Shown piece by piece: positions 1-11,715 of a stretch of DNA of 64,000 bases. Position 1 is the stretch's first letter; each line of letters starts with the position of its first letter. The notes under the pieces are model-generated. The model saw only the letters and a list, made by a program, of their open reading frames with translations, was not told the origin of the DNA and searched no databases. The stretch comes from Paragorgia papillata (Eukaryota > Cnidaria > Anthozoa > Scleralcyonacea > Coralliidae): contig JAWNZC010000322.1 in NCBI GenBank assembly GCA_035771165.1, positions 6,558,501 to 6,622,500 of the forward strand, read 5' to 3'. Both the position numbers and the translations under genes were made by a program.

Positions 1-201
1 GACACGCAGGCTAGACCTCTTGCGGACACATGTACATGCGCATGCCATGCAATTTGATATACACAAGCAAACGGAAGCACAATTCCCAATGAATGAGTCA
101 TCTCCTCAAACACTGAAAGCGTCCCACCTCCCACGTGTGAGGCAATCGTGCATAGCAAATAACCAGTTACCAACGGTAATTACTTGCATGATTGCTCTGA
201 T

Positions 202-1213
202 CATAGGCGTACGGGCCGGGGGAGATGGGGAGGCTGCAGCCCCCCCCAGTTAACTGGAGAAATTGATCGCCCGAAATCGTCTCGTAATTCGGGCAAAAAG
301 GGTTTTGTCATTAATATTTTAATACATTGACATTGAGGTTCAACCCGAGCCTCTGTTCAGTGTTCACCTGCATGCGTTTGGTATAAACTTTTAAGTCATA
401 TAATAGTCCTTAGTTGATGTCTTCTACGACATCATCGCTTCAGTCTTTTTTGGCTGCCTATTCAAATACCAAACCTAGATGTCTCCATCAAGAAAGCTTC
501 GATTTGTTGTGGTCATCACTCATGCGCAAACTTAATTCTGTTCCACTTTGATTCAAAGCTTAACCAACAGGTGCGCACACTAATTCACTCTTTTGATACA
601 TGTTCGTGTGGACACAAATACTATCACCTCAAAATGTCTGAAAAGTTTATGGCTTGGAAGCTAAAATACTGAAAATACTTTCCAGAAAGGGCAGAAAATA
701 CGTTTTGGAGGTTTCAAAATTCAAAATTTTCTGCCCTACACTTGCCTTGACATGAGGTTCAGAAGTCTAAACACCTTTCATTGCTAAGAAGAACAGTCGA
801 TTCAGTCCACTGTTAGAACGCGAGCTATCGTGCTGCCTCTGAGCTAGTGCAAAACTGGCCAGCGGAAAACTATTTTTCTATTACCAGCTACTACGCGCAT
901 TGACGGATGCATGGGATCGAGCTTAATTTGAAGGCGGCATCAAGGTGTGCTGACTGTACATTTGCAGACAGTGTTTTCTGCAGTTCTCCAGCCGATGCAA
1001 ATATCAAATTTACATCGATCGGGGATCTATGGCGTTGACAATCAATTTCTCAATAGCGAGAAAGCAATTTTCGAGAAACTTCATACCAACGGGCACATGC
1101 GAGAGAATGACGCGATGACGTAATTTATTGTCATGTGATGGCATATGACGTCACAGTTTATTCGGGCAAATTCTGCTCAGCCCCCCTTACCGAATTTTGC
1201 CCGTACGCCTATG
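202..1213 (+). mobile_element. Non-autonomous hAT-type MITE, 8-bp TSD (copy A)
   Basis: The element starts CATAGGCGTACGGGC and ends with the exact reverse complement, a 15-bp terminal inverted repeat. It is flanked on both sides by the 8-bp direct repeat GCTCTGAT (194-201 and 1214-1221). An 8-bp duplication with a CA-beginning TIR is the hAT signature. The 1012-bp interior has no convincing ORF. It sits about 250 bp upstream of a decayed hAT transposase gene, but I could not show that the two share termini. Confidence 0.85.
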
Positions 1214-1463
1214 GCTCTGATACTCTCTCACAATGCCCATGTGGGTCGTTTGTGGTGTCTCACCGTGTTTGAGGTGATGACTCATTTATCAGAAACGCAA
1301 ACAAGATAGAATCTTGATTCTGCGACTCCGAATAACTCACACACTAATGTCTTTTTGTAATGACAAATTATGACACTTTGACTACACAGTCTACACTGGG
1401 TTAGAACCAGCCAGGATCAGAGTTTTAATATCGGCCTGGCCGACAGTCACCCACAGCGGCACC

Positions 1464-3431
1464 ATGCCGAAGATTATCGAAAAAAAATATCGAGCGCAGA
1501 AATACCGCCAGGAATGGGAAAGAGAAAGTTGGGCGAGTGGTTGGTTATCTATGTCACAGCGTGGAGGGAAAGCACACTGTTCCTTCTGTGACAAAGATCT
1601 TGTGCGTGGAAAATCCGAACTCATTGGCCACACAAAATCAACTACCCATATTCGCCTGGCAAAGAGCTCAAAAGAGAACCGTCCTATGGTTGCTTTTTTG
1701 AATACGAGCGATTGTTCCAACATAAAAGCAGAGCTGAATACCGTGGCCCTGATGGCAAGGAAGAATATTTCTTTCAACTTCCTTGATCAGCTAACCGAAA
1801 CATTACATTTTATTGCTGACGACTCCAAGGCTGTCAAAGGTATGACATGCAACAGAACTAAGGGAACTTATTTGCTCACTGAATGCCTTTCTGTCCATGC
1901 CCATGGGAAGCTGGTTGACGAAATAATGCAGGCCAGAGGGATTTCCATCCTCTGTGACAAAGCCACCGATATTACGATGAATAAAATCTTCTGCGTAAAT
2001 GTGCGCTTCTTGCCAAGAGGTTCGACTGAGCCAGTGACAAAGCTTTATCGCTTGCTTCCAGTCGAAAATGGAAAAGCAGATGGCTTGTTCGAGTCCCTAA
2101 AAGCGGCCTTGGAGGAAGATGGGATAACCTGGGACAAGGTTGTTGGTCACGCATCAGACGGCGAGAACCTCATGCAAGGACAAAACAATTCCTTTTTGAC
2201 GAGAATGCAAGATGCGGCTGGCTCAGACATTTTCGTTCTGAAATGCTTCTGCCACTCTTTTCATCTTGTTGCTGAACATGCTTGTGAAGTCCTGTCTAAA
2301 ACCGCAGAGCAACTGGTCCACGACATCTACAATTATTTTAAAAATTCGCCAAACCGACAAAAAAGTTACGAAGAGTTCCAGCATTTTGCGCAGTGTGAGC
2401 CACACAAGATCCTAAAGCCATGCCAAACCCGATAGTTGTCTGTTTCACAATGTGTGAAACGGATTTTGGAACAATGGACAGCTCTTGAGTTGTTTTTTGT
2501 GTCCGAAGCCTTCGAGACCAAATCTCCGGCAGCAGAGAGGATTCTCCAGTCCCTCAGATCTCCTTATAATCGAAGCTACGCTGGAATTCACGGACTACGT
2601 GCTTGGTGATTTAACCGGTCTCAACACGCTGTTTCAGTCGGATGCTTTCAGACTACATCGACTACTGCCAGAGGTTGAGCGCGTCATTCGAATGTTCTGC
2701 CAAAACTTCATGGTGAGGGAGACAGCCCAATTGGGAAAGATTGATGTCGACGACCAATCCAAGTGGCTTCCACTAGACAAGGTGTACTCCGGCCTTTTGG
2801 CAACCGAGACAGTGAGAACCATGATGCATTGATGCCACATCAACGAGAAAGCTTTTTGACACGGTGTCGCGACTGGTATCGAGTGGCAGTACGTCAAATA
2901 CTCCAGCGCATTGATGTTTCTAGTCCTGGAAGCCCTGAAGGATGACGACCACAATGCCATCTTAAAAGGCACGGCTGAAATCAAGTCCGCGCGAAATCAT
3001 TGGCCTCCAAACTTCCCCGCCAGCTCTCTGAATGTGGTGCACAAGTGATAGATCGACAGTGGCGTTCTTTACTGATTGATGACGAAGTCAAGAATGTAGG
3101 ATGGGAAAGAAAAAGTATTGCTTAATTTTGGAAGGCAATGGCTGAAATAGAAGCATACAAGGAGCTAGCTATGTTTTTTCTTGAGATAATTGCACTACCT
3201 CAAAGTACTGCTGTTGTCGAAAGAACATTTTCTAAAATAAATAACAATAAAACCAAGTTGCGAAATGCGCTGGGTGTGCGCACGGTCGAAGCCATTGTTA
3301 AAGTAAGCGAGAGGTTCCACACCAATTTTGATGTCGACAGGCGACTCATCCATCTTCATTCCAAGGCAAGAGGAAGCTATATGCAAAAGTATATCGAGGA
3401 AGAACGCAAAACCGTTGAAGACACTTTATAA
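1464..3431 (+). pseudogene. hAT-family transposase, decayed (copy A)
   Basis: hAT transposases cut and paste DNA with an RNase-H-like DDE fold and a C-terminal dimerisation domain. The first open stretch (1464-2435) begins at an ATG. It has a zinc-finger-like CSFC plus GHTKSTTHIRL pattern near residues 38-63, an aspartate in ILCDKATDI at about 170, and a second acidic motif in HASDGENLMQG at about 229. Reading stops at a TAG (2433-2435) at a position where relatives have tryptophan (CQTR-stop-LS). The frame then resumes, with a copy-A-specific extra A near 2567, and further frames carry the TRCRDWYRVAV region. The last piece (3138-3431) contains the hAT dimerisation signature LPQSTAVVERTFSKI. 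An in-frame TAA just precedes it. It resembles the SCAND3/ZBED-like hAT group. No functional product is expected. Confidence 0.85.
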
Positions 3432-4122
3432 AACAATTCTACATTGCTAAAATTTAAAAACAATTTTGAACTTTTTTACCGTAGATGTAAATATAAATTA
3501 TTGTCGTAATACTATATGGCTATTTTGAGCCGAACATTTTAAAATTTATAACATTTTCAGTTCAGGTAACCCATAAACTTTGGTATAAAATAATTTATGA
3601 TTGTCTTTGATGCATTCATAGTGCGTTAGAGTGATCCTCTAGGTTAGCTTGACGTTATTACTGACCTTAACTCAAAATACATAATAAACCAGTTTAATTA
3701 GTTCCCCTATTCCATCTACGTGTCTTCATTTCTAATTCTACCTGTAATATCTGATAATTTTGTATTAGTAGTTCTGTATATAATTGGGTCAAATATAAGC
3801 AATGAATCTAAATACATTTGTTGTTTTGACCTAAAGGTGGAGTAGCCTGCGAGCAGGTCTCCGTCGGGCGCTATACTGTGGTGAAGGCGTGGGGTGATTT
3901 CGTGTAAAGTAGGGGAACGTGGGGGAAATATGAAAATATCCCGTAGGGGAAAGTAGGGGAAAAATAAATACGCTGCCACTCTATCTTACTATTGTTCCCA
4001 CTAAACCGCGAAACAACCATTTCTTAAATTGATCACGTGATACGATTTTCTCATGCTTGAAATTTGAGATGAAGTGGTCGCACCTTGATTGTTATTCGTT
4101 TTACTCTCAACCGTCTCGACAC
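3432..4122. other. AT-rich 3' flank of hAT pseudogene, no gene seen
   Basis: Non-coding stretch with an AT-rich tail after the transposase. At about 3845-3862 there is the short palindrome-like motif GCCTGCGAGCAGG, and a run of related GTAGGGGAAA units lies at about 3908-3962. I could not define termini of the autonomous hAT element here. The copy B equivalent is 42078-42767. Confidence 0.5.
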
Positions 4123-4130
4123 GAACAGAG

Positions 4131-5068
4131 CAGTGATGTTTTCCAGGGGGAACGCGGGGGAAACGCCGTCCCCCCACCTTTTTCACCAGGGGAACGGCGT
4201 CCCCCCTGCCAAAATCAAACATGGGGGAACGCCGTTCCCCCTGGCAGGGATTAAATATGAGTGAAGTTCAGTGAACGCCGTTTCGACACCGTCCAAATAA
4301 TTTTGGCTATCACTTCTTCTACATACGTGTTATTTTTGGCAATAATTGCTCAGCATCCTACGTGGAAATACTTCAGAACGTAATTTTGTCACTATTTTAA
4401 TCTCCCTGAAACTTGATATCCTTGCAGAAAATTCTAGCAGACTAGCACAAAAATACTAGAGTCTGATAATTGACGTCCGCTTAGATAAATACTTATTGTC
4501 ATAAGCGCGGATAACGTCAGGCAGCAGCCCAGCAGGATATAATTAGTATAGTCTTTTCGCGCAATCGCGAAATTAAACATTAAAATGAACATTAAAATGA
4601 TCAATGGGAACATAAAATGATTCAATAAGAACATTAACATGATTAAATGGGAAAGATTCAAGGATATCTATTATCTAAGCTTATTTAGTTACTCGCGAAA
4701 ACGTCATATTTAACTTGCAAAGTTGCCTGCTTGCCGAGTTGCCGCATACTCACATAGCACTAATTGCATCATCGAAATTCGAAAGTTAGAAAAAAAAGCT
4801 CAGACATTTTAGACATTTTTACATCAAACAGTAGTTTAAATTACAAATCAGTTTGTCGCCTGCGTTCATCAGCAGAATGCAATATATAATTATCAAATAT
4901 ATTGTTTGTTTAATTAGAATAAATGTGACATATTTTAACAAGCATGTCTATTAGACTAAACCCCCGCTTGTTTAATTTCATGGCCATTGGCCACGCCCAA
5001 TCGAGTGACCACGCCCATTTGATTTTCAAGAGCGTCCCCCCACTTCTAAAATTAGCAAAACATCGCTG
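4131..5068 (+). mobile_element. hAT-type MITE with CAGTGATGTTTT ends (copy A)
   Basis: The element starts CAGTGATGTTTTCC and ends with an imperfect inverse, GCAAAACATCGCTG. It is flanked by the perfect 8-bp duplication GAACAGAG (4123-4130 and 5069-5076). Subterminal regions contain GGGGGAACGC and nested inverted pairs built from GGGGAACGCCGTTCCCC. No coding capacity was recognised. A short relative lies at 37790-38099. Confidence 0.8.
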
Positions 5069-5076
5069 GAACAGAG

Positions 5077-5718
5077 CGTCGAAACATCTCAACAACGAAA
5101 GCTCATGCGTCTTCCAAAAGACGAACAAAAGTATTTTTTTCATCCAGTTACTGTAATCGAAGTTGTTCTTCGCTTAAATACCTGAAGCGACTCATTTTGA
5201 CTGTCGTTGACTGTTGGGCCGCTTAGCCAGAGCCGTTGTGTTTTCACATGAGAAGACACAACAGTGTGATCACGTGACGGTTTTCTGAAAGCTTCAAATT
5301 AACCAACTGCCTTCTTCCGGTGGCTATTTGAAAACGGTAAGCACTAAATGCCATACCGTGAGGCCCCTTGAGCCCGCAATACTACGGTCATCTAGGCAAG
5401 TGTTGTAGTTAACATCACTGTGCTGCCGATGTCTCCCTTATTAACCTCTGTAGCAACCTACGTTTAAAATTTCACTTATTCGTGAGAAGGAAGTCCCGCT
5501 TGATGACTGGAAAATCGTTCGATTTCTATAAGAAATCTCTAATTTATCGCAAACCGAACTCGTTGTGAAAAGAATAGCTATCCGAAAGCTATAAGCTTTC
5601 GCTTTGGATTTGAGACAGAAACTGGGCATTCGCGTTGGTCAATTGGTGTGAGCGTCTGAGCCTTTATGCCAAAAAACCCCAACATATACATATATACATA
5701 TAAAAACATATATATTGA

Positions 5719-5750
<32 letters not shown>

Positions 5751-5820
5751 GGAAACTATCTAATATATATATATATATATATATAGGTTGTCATACAATG
5801 TGTTTCATGCTTTAAGCCGA
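5077..5820. other. Non-coding spacer with AT microsatellites (copy A)
   Basis: No supported gene. The main content is two (AT)n tracts at about 5718-5744 and 5762-5786, longer than their copy B counterparts near 44366-44422. Short ORFs here show no family resemblance. Confidence 0.5.
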
Positions 5821-5969
5821 TTTTCCACTGTCGAATTTTGTCGCGCGAAGCGACATCAGCTATTGTCAAAATTTAATAGATTGGAATAGATTTCTAATTA
5901 GGTCCACTCGAGAGCTCATGAGACAAAAGAAATAGGCCGCTTCGCGCGACAAAATTCGCCAGTGGAAAA
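5821..5969 (+). mobile_element. Small MITE with 32-bp TIRs (copy A)
   Basis: The 32-bp ends are inverted copies with one mismatch, beginning TTTTCCACTG and reading into the GTCGCGCGAAGCG palindromic core. Total length is 149 bp. I saw no clear target-site duplication. It lies directly beside the Harbinger-like foldback at 5979. Confidence 0.65.
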
Positions 5970-5978
5970 CCAACTTTA

Positions 5979-6694
5979 CGCAATCATCAGAAGACTAACA
6001 GACTAACGATGTGTCACTGAATTTAAATTTAAATACGCATGTCTGCGGCGGAAGTGTTTTGAAGTTACACAATAAGTGCTTGTTGACATGGCGACAACTT
6101 GATAAAAGTTCATTTCTTTTATTGAGTAAAGGGAAATTCTGAAATATAATATGAAATTTCTCAGTAAGGCAGAGTTCGAATCTTTTTTGTCGTTAGTCTT
6201 AGACAGAGCGCCCGTCTTTAAAAACGGATAAAAAGGATGCGAACTCTGCCTTACTGAGAAATTTCATATTATATTTCAGAATTTCCCTTCTCAAATCATT
6301 AATAATTCATGAACCAAAAACAAAGGAAATCAGTACCGAGAGGGATGTTTTGATATCGGAGGAAGAAATTACATAAATTAAGCCAACTTTCGCCTCGATT
6401 TTCTCTTAAAATACTGATTTGTTTGAGAAGCTATATCATACACTCGGAAGAGTGTTTCATCAGGATTCCAAACACCTCGGTGTTTGGAAATCCTGGTATG
6501 ATATATCACTTCACTCAATAAAAGAAATGAACTTTTATCAAGTTGTCGCCATTGTCAACAAGCACTTATTGTGTAACTTCAAGGAAATACCACCAGACAT
6601 TTAACACTTCCGCCGCAGACATACATATTTAAATTTAAATTTAAATTTAAATTCAGTGATACATCGTTGGTCGGTTAGTCATCTGATGATTGCG
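5979..6694 (+). mobile_element. Foldback MITE, Harbinger-like 3-bp TSD (copy A)
   Basis: Termini CGCAATCATCAG and CTGATGATTGCG are exact inverted copies, flanked by TTA on both sides (5976-5978 and 6695-6697), the size expected for PIF/Harbinger elements. The arms are inverted repeats of roughly 160 bp (TGAATTTAAATTT units, then TGTCTGCGGCGGAAGTG). Inside are a second hairpin (about 6127-6287, arms about 50 bp) and a three-way junction at about 6428-6503. No ORF was recognised. Confidence 0.75.
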
Positions 6695-6774
6695 TTAAGC
6701 ACGCTGTGGCCTGAGCACGCTGTGAAACACAGTGTATTAAATGACGACCTGTATATATATTTGATATTTCTCAA

Positions 6775-7036
6775 GACTGGAACACTTTATCAGAAGAACT
6801 TCGGAACATTGAACTTTTTTCATTATTTAAACTTAAACTTAAGAAATATTTAAAACTTTAATTTTTAGTTTTGTAATTTTTCATTTATATTGTTCTTCCG
6901 TATCTGTTATAACCGTACCGTTTCTGCTATATCTGTTATATATAAATATGTATGTATATGTTTTACTTATGCAGGGCTCCACTGAAAATCACTTTTGTGA
7001 GTGGACTTCCTGAATAAATATTGTTACTTGTTACTG
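6775..7036 (+). mobile_element. 5'-truncated LINE tail, end of ORF2 plus 3' UTR (copy A)
   Basis: A frame from 6775 to the TAA at 6859-6861 reads DWNTLSEELRNIELFSLFKL and ends lysine-rich (KLKKYLKL). This matches the extreme C-terminus of non-LTR reverse transcriptases of the CR1/L2/jockey type, where a WN-LP-ELR-I motif precedes the stop. It is followed by a 3' UTR with GGGCTCCACTGAAAATCAC and a tail of TGTTACTTGTTAC repeats, a usual LINE 3' end. All upstream reverse transcriptase is missing. Confidence 0.65.
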
Positions 7037-7269
7037 GTTTCAAATAAATTGTATATTAAGCTCTACATCTCTGTATCGAGCACTCTACACGTTTCTCTCT
7101 GACGAAGGGCCTTCGCTCGAAACGTTAGACTACTACGTTCTCTGTTTCGACCGCTTACTATATTTTGAATTTCGATTGTTTCAACACTGCCTACGCAACA
7201 CCCTATACTTCTTCAATTCTGGACAATGACAACATTGTTTTGTTAATATAGATGCCACAGTTGCTACTA

Positions 7270-7781
7270 CAGTTGAAGCTCTCGTAAGCGACCACCCTCG
7301 GGAACTGTAAAAAGTGGTCGCAACTAGAACTGGTCGCTTACGAGAATTCGTTCTCGTATGCGACCACCCACTGAAATGGCTGAAGTTGGTCGCTTACGAG
7401 AGATTGGACCAGAAAAATACTGCAGCGTTTCTATTCTGGCAACCAGCCAGAAACAGCAATACTCAATCATTGTTATGCATTTTATAATCACATTTATTTA
7501 CTGTATTAAAAGTTATCAAATTGCTTTTTAGCGCAGTGTTGACTGATTGCAAAGGGTTTTTCAAGGGTGGTCGCTTACAAGAGCTAAAAGCTACAAGAGA
7601 GAAAACAAAGAAAAAGCTCAGTTTGTGAATCTGAAAGGTGGTCGCGGTCGCTTACGGGAGTGGTCGCTTACGAGAGCTTTTGGTAACAGAGTTTAATAGG
7701 GAATTTAAACAGGGTTTCGTGAGGGTGGTCGCAACTAGAGCTGGTCGCTTACGGGAGTGGTCGCAAGGAGAGCTTCGACTG
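7270..7781 (+). mobile_element. TA-flanked MITE present only in copy A
   Basis: The ends CAGTTGAAGCTCTC and GAGAGCTTCGACTG are inverted copies. TA flanks both sides (7268-7269, 7782-7783), and copy B has the undisturbed site with a single TA at 45922-45923, which fixes the boundaries. A TA duplication is the Tc1/mariner type. The element is 512 bp and has many subterminal copies of GGTCGCTTACGAGAG in both orientations (for example 7288-7300, 7331-7345, 7390-7402, 7568-7580, 7646-7676). No ORF of note. Confidence 0.85.
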
Positions 7782-7837
7782 TATACCGGTTATACCGCTG
7801 ACAAAATTAGCCGAATGCGGGCTCAAGGGGCCTCACG

Positions 7838-8436
7838 GTATGGCATTTAGTCAGCCTGGTTCCCAGGCCTCTCTTTTTAACGTCGAGCGGCAGACCGAAA
7901 TTGTTGAGAGGCCTGGAATAAAATGTTTTCCTTGGCCCCCAAACTGGCCCCAAATTATACAGGCACCAAACGGCCATTTGGCGGAAAAGCAAGGCAGATA
8001 ACACTCACGTCGGTCTGCACAATTCTTTATAACATCATATAGCAAGGTTGGTCTACTGCCGAAACGTTAAAATAGCATATTTCGATTTGTATAAATGTGT
8101 TTCAACACAATCACTTCCTACGCCGAACACTACTTTATAAAGCCTCGTATGTAACAAGCTTTTAACGTAATGTAAAAGAAAGAAACCTACTCGTTTGCTG
8201 TCTGCTCTCAATAAGTTTGTTTAAGTGCCCTCGTTCATAAGGATTAAAGAATCCGAGCTCCAGCAGGATTCATGATAGATAAAGATGAACATTTTCCACT
8301 AGTCCTCTCGCTCGATCCCTATTCTGTGACGCCACCAAAATACGTTCGAGAGAAAAGAGGACTAGGAACTAGTCTGGCATTTAGTGCTTTACCTCATTCT
8401 CGTCCCCAGAGCCTCTCCCGTGCTGCCGCGCGTTAT
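7838..8436. other. Copy A-specific substitution block, no gene
   Basis: Between shared anchors (GGGCCTCACGGT at about 7828 and CAAATCTCAC at about 8437) copy A has about 600 bp unrelated to the shorter 184-bp block of copy B (45980-46163). It contains GC-rich repeat-like text but no recognisable coding region. It lies directly upstream of the oxygenase start. Confidence 0.6.
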
Positions 8437-8532
8437 CCAAATCTCACCTACCGCGCTGGCCCCAATCTAGATTGCGCTGGCCCCAGCGCCAGCTACGCAG
8501 GCTACAAAAATGACTGAACTTGGAATACCAAT

Positions 8533-11500
8533 GAACAATTTGCATTATCGCAATGCATGCTGGTAGTTGAGGTACGGATTCACTTTCAGGGGAAATGGCC
8601 GGCGTCAGGCGAGCATTTCGCCTGAAAGATTAATTCACTGTTTTAGCGATATTTTCTTTCCCGAATGAGAGATCTTTACTTCTCGTTAGGACAGGTAGGT
8701 TATGAACTATGTTTTGTGTAAATGGGAGCGAAACTGCTTTTAAAACTGGCGAGAAAATTACTTCAGAGTTGTCGATGGAGTGAAGAACGTTCGAACAAAA
8801 CCATGCTTGAAGAAATAACTTTTTGCACATTTCTAGGTGAGTAAAGAAATCGATTGCTGTACAGTAAGCCATTTGGCCTCACATTCATGCATATGTAGTA
8901 GATCTATTCAGATCGTATAGTTGATGCCCTTGTAAATGTCTCTTCTCTGCATTTTCGCTGGTTGAAATTGACAAGGCTTTGAAACAGCTCACGATCACTT
9001 GTTGTTCGAATAGCATCACCTCGTCAGGCTTTGTTTTGATTTGTTTTGCATGGAAAAAAACTTGTTTCACTAGCCACTGTTCAGGTATTTTGCAAAAACT
9101 CCGAGTGCAAAGTGTTTTCGGTTTCACTTGAGTTTTGGTCTTTGTTTTTCTTCTCTCCCCTTTTGTACTGGTGAAAATACTGTATAAATGTTTTTAGTGT
9201 GGTGTAAAATACCGTACAATAGGCTAAAATAATAATAACGTTAATTCTATTCGACTGTTGAGTCACAGAGCCCTAGTTGTCGTTTTTAACCTATAGCTAT
9301 AAATTGATTCAATAATATAAACTGTAGGCAGATATTTAAACTGTTAGGTAGCTAGCTGAATGCTGTAAATTTCTAATTAAAAAGTCTGAATTAGATATCC
9401 AATAATAACTCTTTGCATTTAAAACTTGGGGACTTTGTGGTTTTTTTTACAAAGTCTCATCTGTGATCTGTGCCTGTGGCACCAGCTGCAGGGGGGGGGG
9501 CAAGCTTCCCCTATTTGTCACGCGGACCGTTAGTGTGAAATTTGATGAGAAACAGGGGGGAAAGAATAATTAATGTTAGCAAAATTGCAGATATTTTTCC
9601 ATGTTTATTAATAACATCCAGTGGCATAGCCAGGGTCTTGAGTTTTGGGGGGTAAGAACCTCAAATTCCTAGGGGATTGGGGAGGGCATGCCCCCCGGAA
9701 AATTTTGGATTTCTACGGTCTCTGAAATGCTATTTCCTGCATTTTGAGGCAAGAATTTAAGAGTACAGTAATTCAAAAGCCATAAATTACATAATTTTGT
9801 TGAAATCAAACCAGAACATAGAATGATACACGTCAGAATATCTTTAGATTTACATGTATTTATAAACCAGTCATAAATGTAAAAACAAGTTGGAGGCATT
9901 TTGTATAGACCTTAGTATTGTAATTTATAGCATAGCATGCCTGCTAAATATATAACACATTACTAGCCTACTCACTATGGCCTTAAAACAATGTGCCCCC
10001 CCCCCTGCAAGTTTCTCAATGGATTTAAACTTTTCACGAGAACGGTCTTTGGAGACCAATGGGGGGGGGGGGGGGTGACTACCCCCCCTCACCCCCCTTG
10101 ACTACGCTACTGATAACATCACCAATGTTGCATTCTGCAAAACTTAAGTCACTTGCATGATGATGGCTAATTGAATTTTCCTATAAATGTCTAAGAATGT
10201 TGTTGGAAAAAGAATGTCTATGATATACAGCATGCCCTCAGACCCCCCCCCAGGGCCCCAATCCCCCCCCTCCCCCCCCAATATACCAGTCCTGCCAGTG
10301 CCTTTGCACTCTTGTGTGGGCCAAATGGGAATGGACATTAACCTGTTTCGAAGGAAGTCCAGCCATGTTTATCTAAACCCTCAAAACTTGTGACACTACA
10401 GATATGTTGTGTCAAATAACCAGATCTTTCTCCAGCAGACCACACCTACTGTAAGCCTAGAAAGGCATAAAAATAATTCTTCTTTGGGAAATTATTAGTG
10501 CCTGTGTCAGTGACAGTGTCCTCCACTTTTCCATTTTCTTTTGACTTGGCTGTTATTGGATTCACTGTATCTTTACAGTCTTTCACAGGTGGGACTGAGA
10601 AAGTCATAAAAAATGTTTCATAATTTGGAAACCCAGTGTGTGTGCAATTCCATTTTTTATTACTGTTTTTGAAACATTGGACTGAAAATGTTTGCTCTTC
10701 TACTTTCTCCCTTAGACTCATAGAGGCCAAAATTTCTTCATAACCATATTAGATTAGATTTTTCTCTGGTCCAGTATCCATCTCAAATATTTGTGTGCTC
10801 TGATTGGCTTAGTGGCAAGCAGTCCGTATCCTCCTATCCAGGTCTTGCAACCAAACAGTTTAAATATATGCCTACAGTGCATACTTTACATGTTAAAACT
10901 ACTCTTAGTAGTACAGTTTATATTATTGAATCAATTTATAGCTATAGGTTAAAAACGATGACTAGGGCTCTGTGACTCAACAGTCCGAATAGAATTAACG
11001 TTAGAACAATTATTTTAGCCTATTGTACTGTATTTTGCACCACACTAAAATTTATACAGTATTTTCCACCAGTACAAAAGGGGAGAGAAGAAAAACAAAG
11101 ACCAAAACCCAAGTGAAACCGAAATCACTTTGCACTCGGAGTTTTTGCAAAATATCTGAACAGTGGCTAGTGAAACAAGTTTTTTTTTCATGCAAAACAA
11201 ATCAAAACAAAGCCTGACGAGGTGATGCTATTCGAACAACAAGTGATCGTGAGCTGTTTTCAAAGCCCTGTCAATTTCAACCAGCGAAAATGCAGAGAAG
11301 AGACATTTTACAAGGGCATCAACTATAGGATCTGAATAGATCTACTACATATGCATGAATGTGAGGCCAAATGGCTTACTGTACAGCAAATCGATTTCTT
11401 TACTCACCTAGAAATGTGCAAAAAGTTATTTCTTCAAGCATAGGTTTTTGTTCGAACGTTCTTCACTACCATCGACAACTCTGAAGTAATTTTCCTCGCC

Positions 11501-11715
11501 AGTTTCAAAAGCAGTTTCGCTCCCATTTACACAAAACATAGTTCATAACCTACCTGTCCTAACGAGAAGTAAAGATCTCTCATTCGGGAAAGAAAATATC
11601 GCTAAAACAGTGAATTAATCTTTCAGGCGAAATGCTCGCCTGACGCCGGCCATTTCCCCTGAAAGTGAATCCGTACCTCAACTACCAGCATGCATTGCGA
11701 TAATGCAAATTGTCC
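8533..11715 (+). mobile_element. Long-TIR foldback element inside oxygenase codon 8
   Basis: The two ends are inverted copies starting G(A/G)ACAATTTGCATTATCG and remain nearly identical for roughly 800 bp (left arm about 8533-9348, right arm about 10850-11715, with a 40-bp indel near 10890). Copy B has the empty site (CCAATTATCGAC at about 46384), so the boundaries are firm; only AT is duplicated for certain. The arms carry an imperfect palindrome around CAGGCGAGCATTTCGCCTG (left arm, about 8607). The centre has no recognisable transposase, and a second MITE (9619-10112) is nested in it. Non-autonomous; the superfamily is not assignable from a 2-bp duplication. Confidence 0.85.
9619..10112 (+). 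mobile_element. hAT-type MITE nested in the foldback element
   Basis: It starts CAGTGGCATAGCCAGG and ends GACTACGCTACTG, an inverted match with a few mismatches. It is flanked by a perfect 8-bp duplication ATAACATC (9611-9618 and 10113-10120). The CAGTGGCGTAGC type terminus is widespread among animal hAT MITEs. Poly-G and poly-C tracts near 10062-10076 and 9994-10003 are typical of this class. 494 bp, non-coding. Confidence 0.85.

Noticed and set aside
20..253. 77-residue ORF at the left edge and similar short ORFs throughout
   Set aside because: It runs into the hAT MITE end and shows no family motif; copy B lacks the same open frame because of small indels.
1391..1777. 128-residue minus-strand ORF opposite the hAT transposase (also 40035-40421)
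   Set aside because: It is the antisense shadow of the well-supported transposase frame.
7107..7135. CTGACGAAGGGCCTTCGCTCGAAACG as a variant hammerhead
   Set aside because: The core would be CTGACGA, not CTGATGA, and stems I and III do not pair; the text looks like an element 3' end with a chance hairpin.
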